Source: CAZQVN01 sp964596775 | GTDB taxonomy: Bacteria; Eisenbacteria; RBG-16-71-46; JABDJR01; JAWXBZ01 | Reading direction: 5' to 3' | Assembly: GCA_964596775.1 (NCBI GenBank) | Contig: CAZQVN010000040.1 | Location: 1-32,911, forward strand | DNA length: 32,911 bases | In this document: piece after piece, positions 20,415 to 30,015 of the stretch | How the letters are laid out: each line of letters opens with the position of its first letter | How positions within the stretch are numbered: position 1 is the stretch's first letter | Program-made: the position numbers and the translations under genes | Notes under the pieces: model-generated | Seen by the model: the letters and a program-made list of their open reading frames with translations, nothing else | What the model was told of the DNA's origin: nothing | The model's database searches: none

Positions 20415-22387
20415 CGCAGGACCGTCAGGCGGGCCTGGCCCACCGCGTCACCGGCACGGGCCCGAACGAAATACACGCCGGCCGCCGCGTTTCCCCCGGT
20501 GTCATTTCTGCCGTTCCAGGTCCAGGTGGCGGCCCCTTTCGTGACCCCGGCATCCCGCACCACCGTCGCGACCCGCCGGCCGCGGACGTCGAAAATCTCC
20601 AGGTCGACACCGGTCCCGACCTCATCCGGAATGTCCACGCTGATGTCCCAGGCGCCGCGAGGTTCGCCCGACTGTGTGCGCACCTCGATCGGCAGATGAA
20701 TCGGCGGCGTGGTCCTCGGAAACTCGCGACCCTGAAACTGGACCGTGTCCGCGCCGGCGCCGCTCATGATGTTGCCCGACGTGTCCTTGACCCCGTTGAC
20801 CACGAGGCGGTACGGGCGGGACTCCTGGCGGGCCGTGTGCAGCACCACGGATCGCGGGCCCAGGGGTTCGACCTGGTACACCGCGAGCGGGCTGCTGAGA
20901 AGATCCCGGATCTGGTAGTTGGCCGGAACGAGCGCACTGGCGGGATCCAGGTCGTCGGTAAAGATCACCGTGACCTTCTTGCTGACCGACACGCCTTCGA
21001 TCCGGGGCGGGAACAGGTCCGGCAGGTTCGTGTCGATCACCGGAGCGACGCGCAGGTGCTGGACCGTGGCGGTCGCGTTGAACACGGCGGTGGGCACGAT
21101 GAACCGCAGGCGGACCTGGCCATGGCCGATCGAATTCTTGATGTCGGCGATGCCGCCGGTGCGCCGGCTCCACGTGTTCCCGGCCCGCAGGAGGTAACCG
21201 GCATAGCCGTCCGGCCCGCTTACCTGAAAGTCCACATTGACGGCGCTGACCTGCGACATGTCGATGACGCCCGACCAGTCGAGGTACTCGAAGTCGGTGG
21301 GCGAAAAGTAGTGGAGCGGGAACGGGACTTCCTGGGCCACGAGCTGCGAGTGGTCGTTCTGGAAGACCGGGTGATACGGAGGATAGTTGTCCACGAACGT
21401 CCGGAAAATGGCCGCGGCCGGCTTGTCGGAGGCCATCGAGTTCGTTGTCACACCGAGATGGTCCTCCCAGACGGAATTCGTGCCCTCGTCGGCCAGCGAG
21501 GTCTGGATGACCGCCTCGACCGTGCTCGGATAGCCGACGACCACGTTGGTCAGCAGGCTGCCGAAATATGCCGCCTGGTCGGCCTCGGTACCGTGCGCCC
21601 GGGCATCGGGACCGGGAAAAGTGGAAAACGCGGACCCGGCAATCCACACCTTCTTCCCCGCGGCCGGGCCGGAAATGAACCAGTCGAGATCGCCGAGAAC
21701 CGTGGAAATCAGCGGGGCCGTCTCCTCGATGCCGAGCATGTCCGCGGCGGTCATGGCCGTCGACAGCCAGGCTCCGGGCAGGTAGGACGAGTGCCCGTCG
21801 CCGACGACGTCGGGCAGGACCTTCATGTTCGGACTCGCGGTGCGGATGGCGGCGGCGGTCTGGACGAACAGCGACGCCCAGCTGTTCGGATCGGCGCCCA
21901 GCGCGTCGAACACCGTTTCCTGCACCCGCGGATCGACGGCCACGATGAACGGGCCCCCGAGAGACACGCCGTGCGCCGCGTATGCCGCGGCAAACGCCTG
22001 GGCCGCGGACCGCGTTGCGCCGTTCGCGAGGTTCGAGGAGTAGAAGGACGGTATGGCACCCGCCACGAGAACCGGAGCCACCGCTTCCGCTCCGGAACGG
22101 TGAGCCTCGACGACCTTGTTCAGGGACGACTGTCCCCAGTCGTAAACGCCGGGGGAAATCTCGATGCTCGACCAGCGGTCCAGCGGCAGACGCATGATCG
22201 GAGAGGGACCGAGCCGGGCCACCGCCCCCGCGGAAGTCGCTCCCCCCGAAAAGGCCTCGGACCCCACGTATACGGATTTCGGGCGGTAAAACGTGCGGAC
22301 ATGCGAAACCACCGGTACCGCATGGGCAGCCGGTGCGGATACGACAAGAATGAGGGTTGCGGCGCAGATGAGGACGAATCGATGCAG
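20411..22387 (-). CDS. Secreted multidomain protein: TIM-barrel-like, Ig-like and FlgD-like domains, probable CTG start
   Basis: The 658-residue product has a clear signal peptide ending AAHA after about 23 residues, but only if translation starts at CTG 22387. AAGGAG lies 8 bases upstream of this codon; the first conventional start (GTG 22312) falls after the cleavage site. The mature part has a barrel-like region (about 30-330) resembling glycoside hydrolases of clan A (SSIEISPGVYDWGQ). Where the family has a catalytic Glu after KPVWITE, this protein reads KKVWIAGSAFSTF, so it may be inactive. A beta sandwich follows, then an Ig-like domain (about 459-553) and a C-terminal FlgD-like Ig domain (about 575-658: GVYFVRARAGDAVGQARLTVLR) typical of surface or secreted proteins in FCB-type bacteria. 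It is divergent from the flavoprotein gene. Confidence 0.7.
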   Translation of the reverse strand: MHRFVLICAATLILVVSAPAAHAVPVVSHVRTFYRPKSVYVGSEAFSGGATSAGAVARLGPSPIMRLPLDRWSSIEISPGVYDWGQSSLNKVVEAHRSGAEAVAPVLVAGAIPSFYSSNLANGATRSAAQAFAAAYAAHGVSLGGPFIVAVDPRVQETVFDALGADPNSWASLFVQTAAAIRTASPNMKVLPDVVGDGHSSYLPGAWLSTAMTAADMLGIEETAPLISTVLGDLDWFISGPAAGKKVWIAGSAFSTFPGPDARAHGTEADQAAYFGSLLTNVVVGYPSTVEAVIQTSLADEGTNSVWEDHLGVTTNSMASDKPAAAIFRTFVDNYPPYHPVFQNDHSQLVAQEVPFPLHYFSPTDFEYLDWSGVIDMSQVSAVNVDFQVSGPDGYAGYLLRAGNTWSRRTGGIADIKNSIGHGQVRLRFIVPTAVFNATATVQHLRVAPVIDTNLPDLFPPRIEGVSVSKKVTVIFTDDLDPASALVPANYQIRDLLSSPLAVYQVEPLGPRSVVLHTARQESRPYRLVVNGVKDTSGNIMSGAGADTVQFQGREFPRTTPPIHLPIEVRTQSGEPRGAWDISVDIPDEVGTGVDLEIFDVRGRRVATVVRDAGVTKGAATWTWNGRNDTGGNAAAGVYFVRARAGDAVGQARLTVLR

Positions 22388-22454
22388 TGACGTAGCTCCT
22401 TGTCCCGAAAGCTCTTCGGGATACGTTGAACCTCCGGATGCGAATCTGCCGACA

Positions 22455-22484
22455 ATTATAACATCCCCTTCCGGATGTTATACT
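22455..22484. promoter_or_regulatory. Perfect palindrome overlapping divergent -10 elements, candidate operator
   Basis: TATAACATCC (22457-22466) and its exact complement GGATGTTATA (22473-22482) are separated by six bases. The minus strand carries a consensus -10 TATAAT at 22455-22460, and the plus strand a -10-like TATACT at 22479-22484, each overlapping one arm. A dimeric repressor here would control both the secreted protein and the flavoprotein genes. The -35 elements are weak on both sides, so an activator or alternative sigma factor is also possible. Confidence 0.6.
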
Positions 22485-22557
22485 GTTCACCCTGTTCCCG
22501 CCGGTGCGGGCAGGGCATGCCAGATAGCCCATAACACGTTTGATAAAAAGAGGTTAC

Positions 22558-23943
22558 ATGATCGATACCGGGCAGTTGCGAACAAGAATTCGCGGTGAAA
22601 TGATCACCGGGGAGGCCGAGCGCAGTGCGTTTTCGAGCGATTTCGGCCGCATGGTCCACCGTACTCCGGGCGTGGTCGTCCGACCGGCGGACGCGATGGA
22701 CGTTCAGGAGGTTCTCCGCTTCGCCGCGGAAAACGGGGTGCCTGTCGCCACCCGGGGCATGGCCCACACACAGACCGGGCAGTCCCTCACGGACGGTGGA
22801 ATCGCCCTCGACCTGACGTCGCTGAACAAGATCGGCGATCTCGACGAAAAGGCGCTGACCGTCACCGCCGGGGCCGGCGTCGTCTGGCGCGACCTCGTCC
22901 AGCACCTCAAGCCGCTGGGTTACATCCCCCCGGTGTTGACGAACAATCTCGGCGTCACGCTCGGCGGAACCGTTTCCATGGCCGGTCTGGGTGTGGCCTC
23001 GTTCCGGTACGGCACGCAGGCCGACAACGCGGTCGAGCTGGAGGTGGTCACCGGGTCGGGCGACATCGTCGTCTGTTCCGCGGACAGCAACCGCGAACTC
23101 TACGACGCCGTCCGGTCCTCTCTCGGCCAGTTCGGAGTCATCACCCGGGTCACGATGAAGGTGCGCGCATTCCTGCCTATGGTGCGCAAGTACATCATGC
23201 TCTACGACGACCTCGACGCCTTCATGAAGGATTCGAAGATGCTGATGTCGGAAGACCGCTGCGATTTCATCGAGTCCTGGTGCGTCCCCTGCCCGATGGG
23301 CTTCCGCACGGTCGGGTCGGAAAAGCAGACGTTCGGCGAGTGGTTCTTCCCGCTGCACGTCACGGTCGAATTCGATCCGTCCTCTCCTCCCGATGATTCC
23401 AGGGTGCTCGACGGGCTCTCCTACTACCGCATGTCGCACCAGGAGGACGAGGAGCTGCACGTGTTCGTCAACCGGCTCGAGCCGCTGTTCGAACTGTGGA
23501 AGCTCTCCGGCTACTGGGATCGCACCCACCCGTGGATGGAGTCCGTGCTCCCCTGGGAGGCCTCGAAGGACTACATCCGGAATGTCCTGGCGGCCCTGCC
23601 GCCGGCGGCGCTGGGCGGCGGTCACATACTTCTCTGGCCGTCCCGCGGGGATACGTCCACGGTGCCCCTGTTCATGCGCCCCGAGGACGATTTCGTCATC
23701 GGTTTCGGCATCCTCCCCGGCGTGCCGAAGGAGAGGATCGAGATGGCGGCGCAGCGACTCGACTTTGCCAGCGACATGAGCGTCATGGCCGGCGGCAAGC
23801 GGTACCTCTCCGGCCTCATCCATTTCGACCGGGAGCGCTGGCGGAATCACTACGGGCCGCAATGGGACAACGTCAACCGCCTCAAGAAGAAGTTCGACCC
23901 GAAGGGGATTCTCAACCCGGGATTCGTCCTGTACGAGGATTAG
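22558..23943 (+). CDS. FAD-linked oxidoreductase, cytokinin-dehydrogenase-like
   Basis: The 461-residue flavoprotein of the vanillyl-alcohol oxidase/PCMH fold has an FAD-binding domain (about 15-220) with RGMAHTQTGQS. H70 aligns with the His that carries covalent FAD in cytokinin dehydrogenases (RGHGHSxxGQ). LGGTVSMAGLGVASFRYG and the C-terminal KKFDPKGILNPGFVL complete the pattern. The substrate domain contains HPWMESVLPW and GGGHILLWPSRGD, also similar to cytokinin dehydrogenases, which oxidise secondary amines on purine side chains. A different amine or alcohol substrate is possible. ATG at 22558 has AAGAGG at 5 bases; the TTG six codons upstream lacks a site. No signal peptide, so it is cytoplasmic. 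Transcription probably starts from the palindromic promoter region upstream. Confidence 0.85.
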   Translation: MIDTGQLRTRIRGEMITGEAERSAFSSDFGRMVHRTPGVVVRPADAMDVQEVLRFAAENGVPVATRGMAHTQTGQSLTDGGIALDLTSLNKIGDLDEKALTVTAGAGVVWRDLVQHLKPLGYIPPVLTNNLGVTLGGTVSMAGLGVASFRYGTQADNAVELEVVTGSGDIVVCSADSNRELYDAVRSSLGQFGVITRVTMKVRAFLPMVRKYIMLYDDLDAFMKDSKMLMSEDRCDFIESWCVPCPMGFRTVGSEKQTFGEWFFPLHVTVEFDPSSPPDDSRVLDGLSYYRMSHQEDEELHVFVNRLEPLFELWKLSGYWDRTHPWMESVLPWEASKDYIRNVLAALPPAALGGGHILLWPSRGDTSTVPLFMRPEDDFVIGFGILPGVPKERIEMAAQRLDFASDMSVMAGGKRYLSGLIHFDRERWRNHYGPQWDNVNRLKKKFDPKGILNPGFVLYED

Positions 23944-24047
23944 CGACCGCCGCGCCGTCTTCGCTGAACCGGGTCAGCGGCTGCGGAACGTGCGGCGCCC
24001 CGACGACACAGGATCACCGGCGCTGGCGCCCGCTCGCCCGCGCTGCG

Positions 24048-26162
24048 TCACGGGCGCAGCACGACCGTGCTTTCGGGCCGGCCCGGGCGCGCTCCGGGCG
24101 CGGTCAGAACCACCGTGTTCCCGCTCCGCCACAGTTCCAGTTGATCGCGGTAGTGCGGGCTCTCCGGGTCACCCGACTGCCCCGCCAGGAGAACCGCCCG
24201 GGTCGCGCCGCCGGGTGACAGGTCGCAGATCATCCGCATGGCCGGCCCGTGAAGCGACAGCGCCGCGGGACGGCTCCCGATCTCGAAGCGGCTGTAACCG
24301 GCAACATCCACGGTGCCGCGATCACCGGGGCGGGCAAACGGACCCGTCGTCCACGTGGAGTCGATCGTCCCGAGCGGATGGCGGAGCACTGCCTGGTGCA
24401 GGCGGCCCCAGGTCCACCCGCTCATGTCCGGGCCCCAGTTCCGCTCCAGGGCCATGACGGCCTCCTCCAGCCCCCTGTTTCCGGGACCGGACGCCTGCCA
24501 GGCGCGGAACACCGCGGGGGCGATCGAGTCGGAGTCCGCGTTCCCGTTCCAGCGATCGAGAATCGCCAGCGCCCGCACGGCCGAGGTCGACAGGGTCTGC
24601 GGAGCCAGGGAGGCCCGGAGTTCCCGAAGCGCGTCGAGCCCTCCCGGAACGAAGTGATCGCGCTGAATATCCGTAAAATTCGAAACATCATGCAGCGACC
24701 GCTCGCCCAGCAGGACTTCCAGGCGCGCCTGGCGCGCGACAGGCCAGTCGTGACCGAGCCACGCGGCCTCGGCAACCTCGGGTGGCACCGGACCGGGACG
24801 ATGATCCGCCGGGGGATGACCGTTCGCGGAAATCACGACCTGTTCCGGGGGATTCACCCGCCTTGGCATGGCGTCGTGGGCCCAGAACCCGTTCCAGGCC
24901 AGCGACGGATTCGTGCCGTCGCGCGGTCCCCGGTGCGGCGGACGACGCGGGAGGCGGCCCGCGACGTAGTGCGCGACCCCTCCCGCATCATCCGCGACGA
25001 CCACGTTCAGATCGGGCAGACCGAGCCGCCCGAGGACATTTTCGATGTCCGCGAGGGACCGCGCGCCGATGATGCGGGTCGTGATGAGCCCTTCGTCGGG
25101 AATCGCCTCGCGACCGGCCCAGCGGAGCACGAACAACGAGCCGCCGTCCCGCTTCACGACCGGGCCGAACGGAGTCATCTCGAGGCTCTGCCAGAAAACG
25201 GGGATTGAGATCCACCGGTTCAACCTGAGCCAGACCAGCGGCCGCGGGAAGGAGACCGCTCCGGTGCCGTCGGCCGTCTCGTAACGATCCGTCCGGCCGT
25301 CGGCCAGGGGAAAACGGAACACGTCGGCGGCATCTCCCTGGAACGCGGTCGGCGTGAACGCGACGTGACGGGTACGGCCGATCGCGATTCCCGGCACGCC
25401 GGGCAGCGCAAACCCGGTTACGGCCGCGTCCGCATCCGCCAGCGCCATTCTCATCAGGGCTCCCGGCATCGAGTAGCCGAGGTGGGGATCCCCGGCGAGA
25501 AGCGGATGGCCGGTCGTGCTCCGCGCGCCGGAAACCGCCCACGCGTTCGACCCGAGGCGGTCCTCACGATGCGACCCTGGGTCCGGGTGGTCGCCGGACG
25601 GCAGGAGCGCATCCTTCCGCACCTCCGCGGTGTCGTCGAAGTCGTCCGTCAGGTCGGTGAGCGTCAGCGCCATCCCGCGCCAGGTCACCAGCGCGTCCAC
25701 GGCCCGCCAGGGGTCGGGACGGTACCCGAGTCTTCGGAATTCCACCGGAAGGTCATGGGTCCGCAGCCACTCGTTGATTCCCGCGGAGTACGCATCGAGC
25801 GCCGCCCGCTCCTCCGGGTCGAGCCGCCGGTAGAGATCGCGGGCCACCTCTTCCAGGGTCAGGGCGCGCATCCGGAAATCGTCGACAACGCGGGATTTCC
25901 CGAGGACTTCCGCCTGGCGGCCCAGCAACCGCCGCCGATTCCAGTCCATCTGGAAGATGCGGTCAGCCGCCGCGGCGTAGCCCTGTCCGAAGAAGAGATC
26001 CTCCCTCGTTTCGGCGAACACATGAGGAACTCCGAGACTGTCGCGGACGATCTCCACCGGACGCAGGGGACGACCCTCCGGATAGACGATGCTGCGCTCC
26101 CCGGCGTAAACGGCAACAAGCACCAGGAGCGCCAGGACAAGGGCGACCCGGCTGCCCCGCAT
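24048..26162 (-). CDS. Penicillin acylase family Ntn-hydrolase, membrane-anchored or secreted
   Basis: The 704-residue product has an N-terminal hydrophobic anchor or signal (about 5-20), an alpha-subunit region (to about 204) and a beta-subunit region. The autoprocessing serine is S205 in LGSNAWAVSG, expected to become the N-terminal nucleophile after cleavage. PLLAGDPHLG and the later NGFW and NGHPPADHRPGP stretches fit the family, which cleaves amides such as penicillins, N-acyl-homoserine lactones or acylated peptides. The substrate is not predictable. Its ATG shares one base with the aminotransferase stop (TGATG), so it is the last gene of the operon. In other systems such enzymes deacylate a prodrug or signal outside the cytoplasm, which fits beside an exporter. 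Confidence 0.9.
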   Translation of the reverse strand: MRGSRVALVLALLVLVAVYAGERSIVYPEGRPLRPVEIVRDSLGVPHVFAETREDLFFGQGYAAAADRIFQMDWNRRRLLGRQAEVLGKSRVVDDFRMRALTLEEVARDLYRRLDPEERAALDAYSAGINEWLRTHDLPVEFRRLGYRPDPWRAVDALVTWRGMALTLTDLTDDFDDTAEVRKDALLPSGDHPDPGSHREDRLGSNAWAVSGARSTTGHPLLAGDPHLGYSMPGALMRMALADADAAVTGFALPGVPGIAIGRTRHVAFTPTAFQGDAADVFRFPLADGRTDRYETADGTGAVSFPRPLVWLRLNRWISIPVFWQSLEMTPFGPVVKRDGGSLFVLRWAGREAIPDEGLITTRIIGARSLADIENVLGRLGLPDLNVVVADDAGGVAHYVAGRLPRRPPHRGPRDGTNPSLAWNGFWAHDAMPRRVNPPEQVVISANGHPPADHRPGPVPPEVAEAAWLGHDWPVARQARLEVLLGERSLHDVSNFTDIQRDHFVPGGLDALRELRASLAPQTLSTSAVRALAILDRWNGNADSDSIAPAVFRAWQASGPGNRGLEEAVMALERNWGPDMSGWTWGRLHQAVLRHPLGTIDSTWTTGPFARPGDRGTVDVAGYSRFEIGSRPAALSLHGPAMRMICDLSPGGATRAVLLAGQSGDPESPHYRDQLELWRSGNTVVLTAPGARPGRPESTVVLRP

Positions 26163-27376
26163 CAGCCGGCGAGGATCCCGCGGGCCACCGATCCCATGAC
26201 CGAGGCGGCGCGGTCCAGCTCGGCTTCCGGAATCACGAGCGGCGGGGCCAGCCGCACGACCGTGTCCCGGTGGAGCGTCCAGCCGAGGAGAAGACTCTCA
26301 TCGCGGCAGCGATCCACGAACGTCCGGGTGAAATCGGGATCCGGAAACTCGAGGCCGATCATCAGGCCGAGGCCGCGCACGGCCACGCGCGACGGGCCAA
26401 GCTCCATCGACAGCCGCTCGAGAAACCGGGCACCCAGGTTCGCGGATCGCTCGACGAGCCGTTCGTCCAGGAGAACTTCGAGCGCCGCCAGTCCCGCGGC
26501 CGCGGAAACCGGATGCCCGCCGAACGTGGTGACATGGGACAGCGGCGGATCGTGGGACAGGCAGTCCATGAGCTCCGGCCGGGCCGCGAATCCTCCCAGC
26601 GGCAGGCCGCCGCCAAGCGCCTTGGCCATGACGAGAATGTCGGGAACGACATCCCAGTGCTCGAGCGCGAACATCCGGCCGGTCCGGCCGAACCCGGTGA
26701 TGACCTCATCGAAGACAAGCAGGGCTCCGGTTTCATCGCAGCGGCGGCGGAGTGCCGGAAGAAAGCCGGGATCGGGGATCCGGACTCCTCCCTCCCCCTG
26801 GACCGGCTCGACGACGACGGCGGCACAGTCCTCGTCGATCGCCGCGAGTGAAGCCGTGTCGTTCCACGGCAGGAACGAGACACCCGGCACGAGAGGTTCG
26901 AACGGGGTTCGATACCGCGGGCTCGCCATGAGCGACAGCGCCCCCATGGTGTCGCCGTGATAGCCCCCTTCAAAGGAGAGGAATTTCCGGCGCCCGGTGA
27001 ACTTCCTGGCCAGCTTGAGGCTGCCCTCGATCGCCTCGGCGCCGCTCGACGTGAAGTACGTGACGGAAACCGGCGAGGGCATGACCGAGGCGAGACGTCG
27101 GGCCAGCCGGACCTGCGACGCCTGGATGTATTCGCCGTAGACCATGACATGGAGGTGGCGATGGGCCTGCTCCGTGAGCGCCGCCACGACGGCGGGGTGC
27201 GCGTGCCCCACTGCCGCAACACCGATGCCGCCGATCAGGTCGAGATACTCCCGACCGCTCGTGTCGCGGATGACGGCACCCCGGGCCTCGGCCACTTCCA
27301 GGCCGATGGGATCGTCCGAGGTGCGCGCCACGAACCTGCGGAAGTCGCGGCCGAGATCCTCCACTCCATCACTCAT
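26162..27376 (-). CDS. Class III aminotransferase
   Basis: The 404-residue PLP enzyme of the acetylornithine/4-aminobutyrate/omega-amino-acid aminotransferase family has GAEAIEGSLKLARKFTGR, YHGDTMGALSL, the PLP ring-contacting D223 in FDEVITGFGRTG, and the Schiff-base lysine K252 in DILVMAKALGGGLPLGG. Length and motifs are intact. Members transfer amino groups onto aldehydes or ketones distant from a carboxylate, suiting a terminal aldehyde made by the LuxC-like domain upstream. argD or an ordinary GABA aminotransferase cannot be excluded, though no arginine or GABA genes are nearby. ATG at 27376 immediately follows the upstream TGA, with GGAGAA upstream. Confidence 0.93.
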   Translation of the reverse strand: MSDGVEDLGRDFRRFVARTSDDPIGLEVAEARGAVIRDTSGREYLDLIGGIGVAAVGHAHPAVVAALTEQAHRHLHVMVYGEYIQASQVRLARRLASVMPSPVSVTYFTSSGAEAIEGSLKLARKFTGRRKFLSFEGGYHGDTMGALSLMASPRYRTPFEPLVPGVSFLPWNDTASLAAIDEDCAAVVVEPVQGEGGVRIPDPGFLPALRRRCDETGALLVFDEVITGFGRTGRMFALEHWDVVPDILVMAKALGGGLPLGGFAARPELMDCLSHDPPLSHVTTFGGHPVSAAAGLAALEVLLDERLVERSANLGARFLERLSMELGPSRVAVRGLGLMIGLEFPDPDFTRTFVDRCRDESLLLGWTLHRDTVVRLAPPLVIPEAELDRAASVMGSVARGILAG

Positions 27377-30015
27377 TCAGGACTTCTCCCTGGGCCGGAG
27401 CATCAGTTCCGCCAGCATGTCGCGCCCCTTGTTGAGCCAGCCGACCTCCGGCGCCTGCATCGTACCGAGCGGAACGACGTGTGTCACGCCGGCCCGTTCC
27501 AGAACCGCCCGCGCGGCGTCGATGTCGATTCCGGGCCCGATCCCCCCGCCCTGGAGCCGGCCGCGCCACTGTTCGATCGCCCCGGAAACGTGATCGAGAC
27601 CGGTCACGGCGCGCACCCACAGCGTCCGGCAGCCCGGGGTTGGCGTGAACNNNNNNNNNNNNNNNNNNNNNNNNNNNNNNNNNNNNNNNNNNNNNNNNNN
27701 NNNNNNNNNNNNNNNNNNNNNNNNNNNNNNNNNNNNNNNNNNNNNNNNNNACCGTTGGCACCGCCCTTCGAACCGGAGCCCCCCTGCACGCTCACGCCTC
27801 CCGATGCACCGGAGGTGCCCTTCCCGGACGCCCCGCCATCCGGACGCGAAGTCCCGCTGTCCGGGCGCGGTGGCGTGCGCAGCCGGACCGGGGCGCCGGC
27901 GACCATCGCCGCTTCCGCCTCGAAGCGGTACCTCCGGATCAACGCCGCCTCGGCGGCGGTCATGCGTCCACGGGGAAGGGTCCGCTCCATGGCTGACAGC
28001 GCGCCGGCCAGCGCTTCGGCAAAGCGGTCCGCGCGGGACGGGTCGCCGATGACGAACGCACCGTGCGGGGACAGGCATCCCTGCTGATCCCAGAGTGCCG
28101 TGTCCAGCGCCAGTGCCCGGGCTGCGTCGGCATCCGTGTCCGGATCCGGACCGATGATCGCGAACGACGCGCCGCTGCCGAACCCCGAGATCTTTCCCGG
28201 ATGGCGGGTCTCGAGATCCAGGATCGTGGCATCGCGTCCGTACACGAACACTCTTTCCGCGGCCGAAAACAGGAGCGGCTCGATCCTCTCGTCTCCGCCT
28301 TTCCAGGAGGCGCAGACGATCGCGTCCGCCAGCTGCGGGCAGGCCTCCCGGAGCGATGCGTGCCAGGCCGGCGCCAGGACCGGCTCCGCGCTCGCCGATT
28401 TGAGGAGCACGGGCACGCCGGCGAGAAGGCACCCCATGGCCGGAAACAGGCCTACTCCGGGAATGTTCCCCGCGGACAGCACGACGGCGAAGCCCGGCGC
28501 GACCCACGACCCGCCACCTTTCGGTTCCCCCGCGCGATGCGGTTCCGCCGCGGTTGAACCCGGCGCGGAAGCAGTCCGTCCCCACCAGTCGAGGAGCTTC
28601 CGCTTCGTGACGGCTCCGAAAAGACGCTCGAGCCCCGCCTCGACGACCGGAACCGTGTATCCGGTGACCCGCGCCAGTTCGCCGGTCACCGGGCTGCCGG
28701 GGGACCAGAGATCGGCCGCGGCACTCAATCCGGCGGCCCTCTCCTCGACCGTGAGCGTCCGGAGTGATTCCCCTGCGTTCGTCAGGGCGTCGATCCAGTC
28801 CTGAACACCCGTTTCGGCCCCCGCCGGCGTGCCACCCGATTCCCCGGCGTCCGCTTCGGAAGTGATCACCCGCGACATCCGTCCCGAGTCATCGGCGTCC
28901 TCACCGGAAGTGGTTCGAAGTCCGCGAGCCATCGGTGACCCCGGATCCTCGAACTCCAGTGAGCAGCCCCGGGCTTCCGCCCCGGTCGCGCGACCGAGGA
29001 GCACGAAGCCGTTCCCCTTGAGAAACCCGAGATCCTCCGTTTCCACGAAAGCGGCCGAGTCGAGGTTGGCCAGGTCGAAGTGCCGGAGAAGCCCCGGGCG
29101 ACCGGGGCCGAGTTCACGGCCGGTTTCCGGATCGATGACGGACGTGCGCACCCAGTGGGGGCCAAGCTTGATTTCCGGATCACCACCCGTCAGGGACGCG
29201 TCGTAGAACTGCGAAGAGAGTTCGGTCATGCCGTATTCGTTGATGACATGAGCGGAGTCCACTCCGAACCGGTCCAGGTAGGCCGCGATGAGCTCCGGCC
29301 GGGTCACTTCCCGTGACCGCCCCTTGAATCCTCCGGTATCCATGATCCGGGACCCGGCGGGGAGCCTGAACCGCAGGTTCATTTTCGCCAGGGCGTCGAT
29401 CGCGTGAACAAGACCGAACGTGGTCCCGAGGAGGGCCACCGGGTCACCGGCTTCGGCCGCGGATCGGAGTGCCGCAACGAGCCGGGTTTCGTCCAGGCTC
29501 CCGCCGCTGAAGAGGAACGTGCTGTCCGGCAGGCCGAAGGTCTCGATCACATCCTCGAACATGAATCCGAGCGACGAGTCCCTGGCCTCGACCGGTGGCG
29601 ATGCGAGCACGAGGAACGTCATCCGCTCCCTGTCCGGAACCACGAAGCGCTTGAACGGGGGCCGGAGCGCTTTCCGGTACAGTTCCGGCTCCACCATGTG
29701 ATGGGCGCCACGACGCTCCGTTCCGCGTGTCGTGCCGCTGGTCCGGAAGACCCGGGCCGCCGGTCCCGTTGCAAGGACCAGCGTCTTGAACGCTCCGGTG
29801 GGCACGGCCGGAATGTCCTCGACCCGCTCCACCGTGTCCGGGTCGACGCCGCGCGTCCGGCACAGGGACTGGTAGGCGGGATTGTCCCTCCACTGCCGGC
29901 GGAACAGGTCCAGGGCGAGATCCTCGAAGCGCTCCGAGACCGGATCGTTCATGAAGGAAATCAGGCGCTGCCGGATCACGCTCCGGCCGGGCGCGTCAGG
30001 GGACATAGCGGGCAC
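27377..30015 (-). CDS. LuxE-LuxC fusion: acyl-protein synthetase plus acyl-CoA reductase (interrupted by sequence gap)
   Basis: The N-terminal half (about 1-365) matches LuxE/acyl-protein synthetase: FRTSGTTRGTERRGAHH for nucleotide binding, INEYGMTELSSQFYD, and C351 in RGCSLEFED, where LuxE carries the acyl group. The C-terminal half (about 405 onward) matches LuxC: VVLSAGNIPGVGLFPAMGCL and DTALWDQQGCLSPHG, with C647 the expected acyl-accepting cysteine. The frame before the gap (27604-30015) ends in a Gly/Ser-rich stretch. After the 100-N gap, 27377-27650 continues LuxC with PGCRTLWVRAVTGL and VPLGTMQAPEVGWL to the stop, in another frame because the gap length is nominal. The start is GTG 30015 with GAGG 7 bases upstream, 20 bp inside the permease gene. 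It would activate a carboxylate with ATP and reduce it to an aldehyde. Confidence 0.85.
27651..27750. other. Assembly gap of 100 N
   Basis: One hundred undetermined bases, the usual nominal gap length of scaffolders. The sequence before it on the coding strand is Gly/Ser-rich and repetitive, a likely cause of the break. The true size is unknown, and the reading frame shift across it should be ignored. Confidence 0.95.

Noticed and set aside
24048..26162. Antibiotic-resistance penicillin acylase
   Set aside because: The family includes many amide hydrolases; the family name alone does not imply beta-lactam substrates, and the operon context points to biosynthesis or processing.
27377..28585. 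Separate gene or frameshifted pseudogene for the C-terminal part of LuxC
   Set aside because: The frame change coincides with a 100-N gap of nominal length, so it says nothing about the real frame. The sequence on both sides is continuous LuxC homology.
27377..30015. Bioluminescence (lux) operon
   Set aside because: luxA and luxB are absent and luxC/luxE occur as a fusion next to a transaminase and exporter, so light production is not supported.
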